This document shows positions 44,181-53,990 of a stretch of DNA of 64,000 nucleotides, piece after piece. The notes under the pieces were generated by a model, which did no database searches, was not told the DNA's origin, and saw nothing but the letters and a program-made list of their open reading frames with translations. Both the position numbers and the translations under genes were made by a program. Where the stretch lies: positions 37,801,001-37,865,000 of the forward strand of contig NC_056428.1 in the NCBI RefSeq assembly GCF_905147365.1, read 5' to 3'. The DNA is from Aricia agestis (lineage: Eukaryota; Arthropoda; Insecta; Lepidoptera; Lycaenidae). How positions within the stretch are numbered: the first letter of the stretch is position 1; the number at the start of each line of letters is the position of its first letter.

Positions 44181-44995
44181 CAGAACTCCTATCTGGGGAC
44201 CCCGAATCCAGCATGGACTGGGATATATTCGCGAAACCTATCAACTACTCGTGGGTCAATGGGGTTCCTGGATGTGGGAAGACAACTTGGATCATTAATA
44301 ACTTCAATGAGGAAACAGACCTTATAATAACAATGACAATCGAAGCAGCCGAGGATCTAAAGCAAAGGCTATCGCTACGAACTGGCAACAAAGTTAAAGA
44401 TAAAGTTCGTACCATGGCCTCTTTGCTGGTAAATGGGACAAAAGAAACCTACGAAAGGTTGATAGTTGACGAGGCCCTCATGAGCCATTTCGGCTCAATC
44501 GTCATGGCGAATCAGTTAACAGGCGCCAACGATGTCATCCTCATTGGAGATATTAACCAACTCCCGTTTATTGAACGTGAAAACCTCTTTAAACTTAATT
44601 ACACTCGTCCAAACCTGGTAACCAGCATCACCCAGGAGTTGTCTTGCACACACAGGAGCCCTATGGATGTGGCATACGCCTTAAGCATGGTCTATAATAA
44701 CATCTATTCATCAAAGGAAATTGTGCGGTCCCTAAAGCTAATGAAGTATACAGGAGCGAGAATACCTAAAACCGATCTAAATACCCTGTATCTTGTCCAC
44801 AGACAAGAGGAGAAAGCAGCCCTCACTAATACAGGCTATGGATCGGGAACGGACTCTCGCGTCCTCACAATCCATGAAGCTCAGGGATTAACGAGTCCCT
44901 CGGTGATCATCATACAGACCAAGTCCCGAAAGCTGGCAATCCATGACAGCGTTCCTCATGCAGTTGTAGCTATATCCCGGCACACTAACACCTGA
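44042..44995 (+). CDS. Chimeric frame: repeat-derived start fused to viral superfamily 1 RNA helicase
   Basis: A 317-codon frame. Codons 1-46 read through family A sequence; the viral part starts at codon 47. It carries a full set of alphavirus-like SF1 helicase motifs: I (GVPGCGKTT, residues 74-82, NTP binding), II (IVDEALM, 141-147), III (LIGDINQLPF, 167-176), a CTHRSPMDV block (202-210), V (TIHEAQGLTSPSV, 276-288) and VI (VVAISRHTNT, 308-317). In virga-, bromo- and nege-like viruses this domain unwinds RNA within the replicase, after the capping domain. The frame stops just after motif VI through a frameshift. No methyltransferase or polymerase domain is present. No promoter is evident, so expression is unknown. 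The identification of the domain is firm; the exact virus family is not. Confidence 0.88.
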   Translation: MQKSIRLLPLHGKTAEPILMKIEVWHGDTLSPRKGYRILFQPDKCMAELLSGDPESSMDWDIFAKPINYSWVNGVPGCGKTTWIINNFNEETDLIITMTIEAAEDLKQRLSLRTGNKVKDKVRTMASLLVNGTKETYERLIVDEALMSHFGSIVMANQLTGANDVILIGDINQLPFIERENLFKLNYTRPNLVTSITQELSCTHRSPMDVAYALSMVYNNIYSSKEIVRSLKLMKYTGARIPKTDLNTLYLVHRQEEKAALTNTGYGSGTDSRVLTIHEAQGLTSPSVIIIQTKSRKLAIHDSVPHAVVAISRHTNT

Positions 44996-45212
44996 TGGAG
45001 ACGCTGTGGCAAGCTTCATAAAAAGAGCCACGGAGGTGTCAACCGAACACATAAAAGATTATAACATAAAAATGGCTATAAAAGACAGGAACGATAAAGT
45101 CCTAAGCCACATGGCGGGTAGATTCGACACAGAACGAGATCTCTTTAACACCCTAGAAACTCCACCCAGCTTGAGTGACCCCTCTCCACCAAGCCAATGT
45201 CACAACATCTAA
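44991..45212 (+). pseudogene. Frameshifted C-terminal extension of the viral helicase
   Basis: After motif VI the reading continues in another frame (PDGDAVASFIKRATEVSTEH and onward) to a TAA at 45210-45212, about 73 codons later. The shift lies within 44986-44993. The segment is hydrophilic, with a Ser/Pro-rich end (PPSLSDPSPPSQ), as in a linker after the helicase. No polymerase motif (such as GDD) is found before the stop. Whether the stop is the viral terminator or a later mutation is open. Confidence 0.7.
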
Positions 45213-45367
45213 AGGCAAAGGGTGGAGCAGCATAAAATCTAAGGAAATCGGAAAATGTCGGACCTACTGGCCGCCACACCGACTGGGACGTAATGCAATT
45301 TATAAAACAATAAATATATATTTATTTATTATATGTATAATATATTATAGTCTATTCTACTAAGTAT

Positions 45368-45511
<144 letters not shown>

Positions 45512-45669
45512 CTTATATAAAAATAAAGTCCATGGCGTGATGGACCACAATTAATTAAAATTCATAATATTATTTCAATTATCCTTGGTGCGAAAAATCT
45601 AAATAATAAAATAAAAAAAAAGGATATGGACGAACAGTCCATAGACGGCCACAATTTTATAATAAAAAA

Positions 45670-45742
45670 AAATGTACGGTTACCGCGCGTAAAACGCTTT
45701 TTTGGAGCAATGGAATTACGGACGTCATCTAGAACACTAATT
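45670..45742 (-). repeat. Family A repeat, right half of the split copy
   Basis: Resumes with aatgtacggttaccgcgcgt and continues 'ggaattacggacgtcatcta', the normal end of minus-strand family A copies. Confidence 0.85.
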
Positions 45743-45974
45743 ATAAACCCTCATATTCGGAGAGGCCTATTGACTCCGCGAGGCAACCTGGGGCCAGTTT
45801 TACGATGCGCAATTCGACTCGGATTCGATCCATTCGACCAATGATCACACGAATCCGAGAGATCGGAGACGGAGACTGGGACCACATTTTCAAGCGTCAA
45901 ATGTCATTTCGATCACAGGATTTGCGCCACGCTGTCTCACGCGAGACCGACTGCCTTCGATCAATTCGTTCGTC
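45743..45974. repeat. GC-richer block, probably a MITE
   Basis: Includes 'cggattcgatccattcgacc' and 'cacacgaatccgagagatcg', partly opposed words with a 'gggccagttttacgatgcg' start, resembling the ends of small DNA transposons. Frames across it have no motif. Confidence 0.4.
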
Positions 45975-46063
45975 ACGTACGGTAACCGCACGTTTTTCCG
46001 AAACAAAAAGTATCCTATGTGCTTTCCCGTGACTCAAACTATATAATATTAGAATGGATTGAA
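45975..46063 (+). repeat. Family A repeat, + strand fragment
   Basis: Starts cgtacggtaaccgcacgttt, includes 'gtatcctatgtgctttcccg' and 'gactcaaactatataatatt', lying in opposite orientation to the half at 45670-45742. Confidence 0.7.
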
Positions 46064-46249
46064 ACGGTGTTAGATTTAATTGACCATCATGACAGATGTA
46101 AACGCCTGGATTACAGTCAATGGATTAACCACTTGCATGAAATCGTAGAAGCGTTACCGGCGCCTAGCACAGTTAGCTCCATTATTACAATTGACATCCA
46201 ACCATTGAATTTAGCTTATAGACGATCTACATTATTAGCATATTCATGC
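46064..46249 (+). other. Unidentified coding-like frame
   Basis: Immediately after the family A end, a frame open for 62 codons reads IETVLDLIDHHDRCKRLDYS then QWINHLHEIVEALPAPSTVS and ends in a (TTTA)n run. The balanced composition, acidic residues and lack of low complexity make it look like real protein, unlike neighbouring frames. I know no family for it. It could be a second viral fragment, a transposon part or a host exon. Confidence 0.3.
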
Positions 46250-46250
46250 T

Positions 46251-46281
<31 letters not shown>

Positions 46282-46283
46282 TT
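46250..46283. repeat. (TTTA)n microsatellite
   Basis: About eight TTTA units; the associated frame gives only a Leu/Phe/Ile/Tyr repeat. Confidence 0.95.
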
Positions 46284-46771
46284 ATGGTACAGTTACAGAC
46301 CACAGAATAACAACATACAGTAAAATAACATTAACAACACACGGCATTTAGACTGAGGTCCAATTACAACTACACCAGCATTGAAGGTAACAATATTAGT
46401 ATAAGATTTACTTAGAGAAAGACAGGGAATATAATGGATAATGTTAATATTTTTATGAAAAGAGCATGAAAACGAGTAATCGATCACCTGACCGTTACAG
46501 ACAAATCTTACATGTGTGCAGTACCAAAATCAAAATATGTAGTTCCACGTTATTTAACATTCATGACTTAAGCTTCCAAGTTCTAGCTTAGTTCAAGCTT
46601 AAAATACACCATTAAAACCCTCACACTATTCCCAAGACACAGCTTATTTTTAGAAACCAACTAACGCCCACTTTCAAGTTTCACTGTGTATGTTTTAGGG
46701 TAGTTATAATATTATTTGTCTTTGTATATTCAACCCAAAACTACCTACGCATTAAATTATAATATTACTCT
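46284..46771. other. Unassigned AT-rich DNA
   Basis: No feature recognised. Confidence 0.35.
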
Positions 46772-46941
46772 CCGTTGTGCCTAAATTCGTATATCGCGCG
46801 GGAAACGTACATTTTTCCGGATAAAAAGTCCTACGTCCGAGCCCAAACTGGAAAGGACATAGGATAATTGTTATCCCGAAAAATGTACGTTTCCCGTGCG
46901 ATAGACGAATTTTGGCGGAACGGAATTGCGGGCGTCATATT
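46772..46941. repeat. Two family A halves head to head
   Basis: A + strand part (atatcgcgcgggaaacgtac ... aaaaagtcctacgtcc, 46790-46841) is followed by a minus-strand part (ggaaaggacataggataatt ... gaaaaatgtacgtttcccgtgcg ... attgcgggcgtcat), making an inverted pair. Confidence 0.8.
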
Positions 46942-47104
46942 ATAGTCTTTTGTGATGGAATTCCGAGATAAAGTTATCGTATGAGTAGCTCAGGACTCAA
47001 AGTAATATCCTTCGCAAAATACTATTGTTCATAGGTTTTAAAATACAGACGCTTCAACAATATCAGTATAGATAATATATATTATATTTATATATTAGAG
47101 ATAT

Positions 47105-47570
47105 ATAACAAAGCGTCCCGGTACTCAAGTAATCTCAAATCATACCTTTTAACAAAATAAGTTTCCGATCCCGAAAAAAACAGGCTTAAGTATATCCATT
47201 ATTTTTATCTAAAGCGCGACCGTTTAGGCGTGAAGAGGTAACAGACAGACACAATTTCATATTTATAATATGGATAGACATAATATAATATAACTACATG
47301 ACGCCCGCAACTCCGATGCGCCAAAATTCGTTAATCGCGCGCGGGAACCGTACATTTTTCTGAGTTTTTTCTATATTAAAAACTATCGTTTGTCCTTTCT
47401 TCGGACTCAAAATAACTCCATGCCAAATTTCAGCAAAATTGGTTTAGCGGTTTGATCGTGAAGAGGTAACAGACAGACAGATAGACAGACAGACAGACAG
47501 ACGGACGGACAGACAGACACGGACAGACAGATAGAATCTTTCGCATTTATAATATGTATAGATATATAAT
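47105..47570 (+). repeat. Family A copies in direct order
   Basis: A 3' half (ctaaagcgcgaccgtttagg ... ataatatggatagac, 47208-47278) is followed by a nearly full copy (atgacgcccgcaactccgat ... tttataatatgtatag, 47283-47562) with an expanded GACA/GACGGACA stretch at 47468-47533. Confidence 0.85.
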
Positions 47571-47617
47571 ATAATATTAGAGATAATATATTGTAACATA
47601 GCGTCCCGGTGCTCGAT

Positions 47618-47690
47618 ACAGCGGCGCGGCGGCTATGCGGCAGTGCGGCAGTGCGGCAGACTCGCTCCGTCGCTCCGCCCGCATTTGTAG
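47618..47690. repeat. Short GC-rich tandem repeat
   Basis: Units of 'gcggcagt' (47637-47660) preceded by 'gcggcgcggcggctat'. It gives no defended frame. Confidence 0.8.
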
Positions 47691-47807
47691 GTCATACACT
47701 AACGAATTGCCAAATTCTAGCTCTACATAGTGGGCCCGTTCGCTGCCAGCAGCTGTATATTCTGCCCTTAAAAAGCTATCGCCATTAGCGGGCCCCTAGA
47801 GTCAGAC

Positions 47808-47941
47808 GATCAATTTTATTGTGCAATATCATTAAACTATTTTACTGAACAATTTATTTGACAATAAGATTGAAGGGTGCGTTCAATATTTAGCCGGTCA
47901 ATAATATTGAACATTATGTGATATTGCGCAATAAAATTGAT
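47808..47941. mobile_element. MITE-like inverted repeat
   Basis: Left gatcaattttattgtgcaat(atcat) and inverted right (gtgatattg)cgcaataaaattgat pair over about 24 bp around a 90-bp centre that contains 'caataagattgaa'/'tcaatatt' words. Confidence 0.6.
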
Positions 47942-48129
47942 AAAGCGCAAAGTACAATCCTCGTGGGCACGATTCATGGAATCATTATCATATCACGATT
48001 GGAGGATAGCGGGATATGTAGGCGGGGCTAGCCTGCTTTGATATTTTTGGCAGCAGGCTCTTAAAAATTTTTATTCCATTCAAAAAAATTAAAATGAAAT
48101 TAAATCGCTAAAACGCTAAATAGTAGAAG

Positions 48130-48424
48130 ATCCGAACTTAGGTCGACCTTCACCGAGCTGATAATTAATAGAATGAAAAATATTTATAACAAATTTAGTA
48201 TATTAGAAAATAGAAAAGAATGGGTTGCCTAAAATAATCCTGGGCAGACACTTTTTAATTAATTTTAAAAAAATGGTTTACAAAAAACACCCTGTTATTC
48301 CATCAATTTATAGTGTTGTATTTAGGCAACCTATTCTTGATCTATTTTCTAATAAACTAAATTTGTTATAAATTAATATTTTACATTCTATTATCAGCTT
48401 GGTGAAGGTCGATCTAAGTTCGGA
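48130..48424. mobile_element. 295-bp fold-back element with about 110-bp arms
   Basis: Left arm tccgaacttaggtcgacctt ... gaatgggttgcctaaa and right arm tttaggcaacctattcttga ... aaggtcgatctaagttcgga. The centre holds about 65 bp. Arms differ by scattered substitutions and small indels, so this is an older insertion than 41907. Confidence 0.8.
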
Positions 48425-48599
48425 ACTCCGACCAAAAGTTGCATAGAACGAAGCTAACATTAGGGAGTTTATTATATATTCTACAAGGTCTGAAAACTAA
48501 AATATACATTTTACCCCCTGTTGCTGCTATGCTTGACGGATGTTTTGCTATTCCAGTGAATTCGTCAAGGTGCTGATGAAGTACCGCTGAGTTTTACAG

Positions 48600-48762
48600 C
48601 AGTGCTTCCCTAGGAAATAGGAACTCAGGCACACGGTCCCCTTTAATAAAATAAAAACAAAAAAAAACTGATTATGTACGGTCCAGAGGAAACCCCGCGG
48701 ACCTCCAAACATAATATGGTCGTGGCCCCCAGGGGTCTGCGGACCACGGGTTGGGAACACTG
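48600..48762. mobile_element. hAT-type MITE
   Basis: Left CAGTGCTTCCCTAGG and inverted right CAGTGTTCCCAACCCG ends begin with the hAT-like CAGTG. The right side has the widespread 'ggtctgcggaccacgggttg' word. Flanks ttttacag and tttttgag are only weakly alike, so the 8-bp duplication has decayed. Confidence 0.6.
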
Positions 48763-48862
48763 TTTTTGAGAATATTGATGTGTCCACAAAAGTCTCTTTG
48801 GGCGCAGCAGGTACCATACATAACCCCGCGGCATGCGGAAAGCTACCAGCAAAAAAGATAAT

Positions 48863-49102
48863 CCATACTAATATTATGAAATACACGAAAGTGTGTCTGC
48901 CTGTCTGTCTATCAGTATATCTCTATCTGTTAGTTACCTCTTCACGCTTAAACCGCTGAGATGATTTTACTGAAATCTGGTTTACTTTATGTCCCGGAAA
49001 AGAACATAAGATACAAGGATACATATTTTGATACCGAAAAAATGTACGGTTCCCGCGCGTAAAACAAATTTTAGCGCTACGGAGTTGCGGGCGTCATCTA
49101 GT
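48863..49102 (-). repeat. Family A repeat, full minus-strand copy
   Basis: Runs from ccatactaatattatgaaat through 'gttacctcttcacgcttaaa', 'tttatgtcccggaaaagaac', 'aatgtacggttcccgcgcgt' to 'gagttgcgggcgtcatctag'. It provides the unsplit reference for the copy disrupted at 44180/45670. Confidence 0.85.
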
Positions 49103-49450
49103 ATACTTTTTTTTATGAAATAAGGGGGCAAACGACCAAACGGGCCACCTGATGGAAAGCAACTTCCGTCGCATTTGGACACTCGCAGCATCAGAAGAGC
49201 TGCACGTACGTTGCCGGCCTTTTAAGAAGGAACAGGGTAATAGGGGAGGGTAGGGAAGGAAATAGGTGAGGGGAAGGAAAAGAGTAGGGGATTGGGCCTC
49301 CGAATTCCGATAAACTCACTCACTCGGCGAAACACAGCGCAAGCGCTGTTTCACGCCGGCTTTCTGTGAAGCCGTGGTATTTCTCCGGTCGAGCCGGCCC
49401 ATTCGTGCCAAAGCATGGCTCTCCCACGTCAAATTTATTGTATCGTGAGC
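49103..49450 (-). mobile_element. SINE-like element with LINE-type 3' tail, minus strand
   Basis: On the minus strand: gacgtgggagagccatgctt, 'cggcgtgaaacagcgcttgc', a CCTTCCCTACC-rich stretch, 'cttaaaaggccggcaacgta', 'tccatcaggtggcccgtttg' and an A-run. It is more complete than 29868-30118 and directly abuts a family A copy. Confidence 0.8.
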
Positions 49451-49657
49451 AAAATTGCTTGACTATCACTGACTTTGCTAAAGTCGGGGCGATTTAATGT
49501 AGTTGCATAAGACTCATGTAATTAGGTTACCGACGGGGCCCCGGCGAAAGGCAGAAAGGCCTCTCTGGGAATCGCGCTTTACAAAGTGGATGAATAAATT
49601 ATTGTTAATGTAGGTAATAAATATTTTCATCTTTAAGATAATTATTAATCATGTTAA

Positions 49658-49774
49658 GGGCCTGTTTCACCACTTCCTGATAAGGCTATCCACCACTTAA
49701 CTTCACAATTAGAGTATGGAGAATCTGTCAAATAAGCCTATCCGGCACCTTATCAGGAAGTGGTGAAACAGGCC
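49658..49774. mobile_element. MITE with 'GGGCCTGTTTCACCACTTCC' ends
   Basis: Terminal inverted repeats gggcctgtttcaccacttcc(tgataag) and cttatcaggaagtggtgaaa(caggcc) match over about 26 bp. Length is 117 bp. Confidence 0.85.
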
Positions 49775-50260
49775 ATTAGTCTGTTATGTTCTAAACACTA
49801 ATATAACACTCTTACCTACTAAATTATTATTAAAGTAATAAAATTATAAATATTTTTATGTAAAGGAAAAACCGCCGTACTCAGAGACATTTAATTACGA
49901 TTAACCTTCAATGTAATGAAGAGTTTGACAGATAATGTATGGGGCTTATGTCAACATTTTGGATTAATTATATTTAAGAAAATGTTCCACTCTGAATGCG
50001 GTAGTGAGTCTGTTATGCTCTAAAGCTAAACACTAATATACTCTTACCTACGAGTAAATTCTGTTAAGGCGCCGTACATGACGGTGCATGCTTAACAGTT
50101 TTGCTGGCGCATGCTTCTCGCATGAAAAGACGTAAGACTGACTCTACCACACAGCACAGTTATGTATGCAGCATGCGCAAGCCACATTCTTGCTGAGATC
50201 GTCGGCGTATAAACAATGTTTCTCAATGAAGAGTTATTTCTTCTCCTTTTATTTTTCCAG
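49775..50260. other. Mostly unassigned; old repeat fragment
   Basis: 49920-49990 shares 'gacagataatgtatggggct' with 23320. 50060-50200 is GC-richer ('ggtgcatgcttaacag', 'gcgcatgcttctcgcatg') and may be a small MITE. No gene is called before the acceptor at 50260. Confidence 0.4.
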
Positions 50261-50400
50261 TGTTTGCTAGTGACGAAATTGATAATGCAGAAATATGGCA
50301 GAATGAATCATTTTTACAGGACTTTATCGATTGGCAAACAAATTTTCGGGACTTAGACAACAATTACTATTTTGAAGAGATAAAACGGACTCCAAAATAA
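50261..50400 (+). CDS. Candidate terminal exon, unidentified protein
   Basis: A strong splice acceptor, pyrimidine-rich ttcttctccttttatttttc followed by CAG, ends at 50260. From it a frame of 45 codons runs to TAA at 50398-50400: FASDEIDNAEIWQNESFLQD, then FIDWQTNFRDLDNNYYFEEI and KRTPK. The product is acidic with spaced Trp, Phe and Tyr and no low complexity, unlike chance frames here. The upstream exon is not found in the 500 bp before it. It could be the last exon of a host gene with a long intron or of a transposase gene. I recognise no family. Confidence 0.4.
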
Positions 50401-50833
50401 TTGTACGTTATTGAGAATTTAAATTCCCTATCTCGAAAACTTCTGAACCGATTTTGATTAAACTTGCAGCATTTTCCAAGTTGAACAATAATATGTAGTA
50501 CAACAAAAAAAAATTACATATATCGGACTTATTCTGTAGTTTCAGAGAAAAGAAAAATTGGCACATTGCAACGCCGATATTATGGACTAACATAATTTAC
50601 GAAAACTGGGTGGTTCTGGAAATATTACAAACATACAAGTCGAATTATTGATAACATCCTTTTCTGGAGTCGGTTAAAAGCTGCGATTCGTGAATTATAT
50701 AATAAGTTATCGATGCTACGATAAAATAAAATATTAAATAACAAAGTATATAATGCGATATCAAATTTAATAATACCCTACCACTATTATTATAATAGCA
50801 TGTAATATCGATAGTTGGACAAACACAAATCTT
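50401..50833. other. Unassigned AT-rich DNA
   Basis: 'aacttctgaaccgattttga' near 50440 is a word common to several repeats, so a degraded repeat is likely. aataaa occurs at 50725-50735. Confidence 0.4.
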
Positions 50834-50836
50834 TAA

Positions 50837-50989
50837 GGGTCAATTCACACCGCAACGCGAAGCGTAGATTCATTTCAAAATTTGTATGGATTTGACAGAT
50901 TTACAAGATGTCTCACGCAATTGAAATCTGTCAAATCCATACAAATTTTGAAACGCGTCTATACTTCGCGGTGCGGTCTGTATTGACCC
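50837..50989. mobile_element. 153-bp TAA-flanked MITE
   Basis: GGGTCAATTCACACCGCAAC and inverted GGGTCAATACAGACCGCACC ends, with further pairing over 'tttgtatggatttgacag'. TAA flanks both sides (50834-50836, 50990-50992). It is the compact form of the element at 27701-29200. TWA duplications fit PIF/Harbinger. Confidence 0.85.
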
Positions 50990-50992
50990 TAA

Positions 50993-52616
50993 CTCGACGA
51001 CCGACGTAACGGTGCCGAAGTGGCCTCGAAGAACAGTTTCAAGGCCCGTACGTGCAGCGGAATATTTTAATTTCTAACTAAATAAATACTGTGACCACAC
51101 TGTTGGAGATAGTTGAGATAGAGTGACATTTTTTTTAGAGATTGTTCGTTTTATACTCATGTAATGTCATTTTAATAATGGAACGATAACTCTTTGAAAT
51201 GAATAATAGTAATTATAAGTTTACAAAATTATAATTTATTTCAGATTATTATAAGGTTTTTGTTACTTGGAAAACACTGCTGTACGTTACTAGTTTCTAA
51301 ATACAAATCTGCAGGACTGAAATGACGTGTGGTCGCCACGATAATTAAACAATCTGAATTGTAACTTAATTAGAGACTGGTCAAACCAGTAATTGTATAG
51401 GACATAATTATAACCAATCAAATCGATGATTGATCTATTACGGAGATACCTAGGCCAACCGCCTAGCAAGGTAGCAATTAAATGTCACATTATTAATAGT
51501 ATGTGATAAAATGAAATTCATTGAGGCAACAGCTATAATATCGCTAGGCAAAAATGCAAAGGGTAGGCAAAAAATACTTAGATTCCAAATAATAATCTGT
51601 GACAAAAGGTGTTGAACATTTGAACCACCACGACGTGTCGTCGTCGTCGTGTTTTATCAGAATTCTAAACCTAATTATTTCTGATCAATTCGTAGTTTTT
51701 TTAGCAAAATATGTACTGTCTTGCTCAGAAGCAATGTGTGGTGTGCATGAAACGCGAAAGCAAACGTGTGCAAAACGCTCTGACACTAACCCAACGGATG
51801 TCTGATTTATCTGAATAAAAAAATGTAAAAATATTTTACTATAATTTTTTATATATTTTCACCTCAAGTTGCAAACCGTACAATATTATAAAATTAACGT
51901 ATTTACAAACAAGACAGTCTTCTATTACATTAAAGTACTAGTCATGTTCATATACTCATGGTGTAATTTAAAGGTCTATTATTTAATATTTACTTACCAA
52001 CAAGGCCAATGTTGCTGCATCGAAGACAATGTCGGTTCTATTGATTGACGTCATACATATATTATGTTATTCAATAAATAATTACCAGTAGTCTTCAAGG
52101 GCATATTCACTAACATTGTTTTTCAAAACGTTTATTTTTTTAATAAGGTGATGAACAGGCTTTCACGTTACGACGCACCTACAAAACGCATACATTATCT
52201 AAAGGTTCATAGGGAACGAAACAGAGCCCTTATGACTTATGTTATAACCTTGGATATTATATCATCAAAAAAAAAATATCATCCAAATTATAAAAGACAT
52301 TTTATATGAAGTTAAATAATGCTACGATTCGCCGTTTTCACTTAAATATTACAAAGGTGCTCCTTCACTAAGAGCATTCGTGTGTAATGTAAATTTACAG
52401 ATTTGAGAATAATGTCAATGAAGGAGAAAATCCTAGCATTAGGGAGGTATTATTGTAATATAATATTTAAAGACGAATATAATATTATAATGTTACAGTA
52501 AACGTGAATGGTCCCGGTTAGGACATTTATATTACTAATATTACAGTCACTTAACATTTTGACATATTTTGTGCGCACGAGTCACGGCTTACTACAAACT
52601 TAATGCAAAATATAGA
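50993..52616. other. Unassigned DNA
   Basis: About 1.6 kb without a recognised gene or named repeat. The frame at 51599-51805 includes a short (GTC)n and is motif-free. Confidence 0.4.
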
Positions 52617-52914
52617 GTATCTAAAAACACCATGCCGAAGATACGCGGCCGAAGTTCGGCAAGATTACGCCTGCAATGTATTTTAAATTACCGATGACAC
52701 ACCTTGCCGAACTTCGGTCGAGCGTAAGCGGCAGCGATTCGGCGGTAATGTTTTTTTTTTTCAGCGTCGATTCGGCCCCGATCGAGATACTGAATACTCG
52801 GACAAAGTTACGCAACTGAATTGTTTAATTTCGGCTCTTATCGTATGTCATATCAGCCGAATGCGTCAAAACGTAATACCGGCCACGGTACTTCGGCATG
52901 GTGTGTTTAGACAC
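52617..52914. mobile_element. 298-bp MITE ('GTATCTAAAAACACCATGCC')
   Basis: Left gtatctaaaaacaccatgcc(gaag) and inverted right gtgtctaaacacaccatgcc(gaag) match over 24 bp with three differences. The interior repeats 'gccgaagttcgg'/'ccgaacttcgg'-type palindromes. A half-copy is at 21832. Confidence 0.8.
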
Positions 52915-53048
52915 TTAGGGCCTCGCTACACCGGAATGGCAATCAATCAAGCGATACTATGTATTACACTAATGAAGATAAAGTTTAAAATCATATGACA
53001 CTGAAAGTGCTCGCCTCGCTGCTGCCATCCGGTGTAGCGCGGCCCTAA
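52915..53048. mobile_element. 134-bp MITE ('TTAGGGCCTCGCTACACCGG')
   Basis: Directly adjoins the previous MITE. The ends ttagggcctcgctacaccgg and, inverted, ttagggccgcgctacaccgg differ by one base. Confidence 0.85.
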
Positions 53049-53280
53049 GAGTAAAGGAAACCTAATTTTACGATACTAGACGCAAAGGCTATTCTGCCGT
53101 TTAAAGCTTTCACTGCTTTTCGGCAAACGTTAATAGGATGCAAGTATAATAATATTATTGTTTTACAAAGTAAAATTTTATTAAACAAAGGACAATAAGT
53201 GGGGCTAATTTCTTGTTCTGGCTTATTTCGTTTGACTGTTTATCGGTGACGTCCCGGTGACGGGGGCGGTGGGTAATTGG

Positions 53281-53496
53281 CCTTATGCTGGCTTTTCACG
53301 GCGCGTAATATCACGAGCCGCGCCGTTCCAGTTCGAGTCACGCGCCGTGTGAAGGTATTGGCCCGCCCCATCCTATTGAAGTCGGTAACTTCAACAACGC
53401 TTCGCGGACACGCCTGTTTGCTCGTGCTCGCTCCTTAAATCGGCTCGGCGCGACGCGGCTCGTGATATTACGCACCATGAGAAGCCAGCAATAAGG
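53281..53496. mobile_element. GC-rich fold-back MITE
   Basis: Left ccttatgctggcttttcacg ... taatatcacgagccgcgcc and inverted right ccttattgctggcttctcat ... taatatcacgagccgcgtc match over about 45 bp. The interior is GC-rich. Together with the two preceding elements it makes a cluster of three MITEs within 900 bp. Confidence 0.8.
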
Positions 53497-53498
53497 GC

Positions 53499-53990
53499 AG
53501 CGTTTCCGGCTTGTCTATATTTTCCATCACATTGTCATTCTTCAAAGGTCGACATAATATATTATTACAGCTGTTATTTATTCATACTTCACCCTTCTAG
53601 TTGCACCAGTTTCAGTTAGTTAATAAACGTCTCATAATAGTGTCTTGAATTTTACGAGACTGTAAATGTAGAGTAAAATGGTTATTGTTATATTATTATC
53701 TATGAAACACAATCATCTATTTAATTAATTTGGTGGAAGAATATTAAAAAGATAATAATTTACAATCAAGTAATAATTTTCGGTAACGTAAACCCATGAT
53801 AGTAGAGCGGTGTACTACACTTACAGTCGAACAACATGTTAAATGGAACTAATGGAAGTAACCACGCTCGAAGGTTGGTAATATAAATTGTTCACCGTAT
53901 GATTGTCACCTGGTCCGGAGCAGGGACAATAAATTTAGAAAAGAGAGAGATAAATAAAATATACTTTAGCAAATTACAAATTTATTTAAC
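53499..53990. other. Unassigned DNA
   Basis: No feature recognised. Confidence 0.35.

Noticed and set aside
45626..45844. 72-codon frame after the viral insertion as part of the viral protein
   Set aside because: It starts in the A-rich tail and runs through the family A half and a MITE-like block, so it is not viral.
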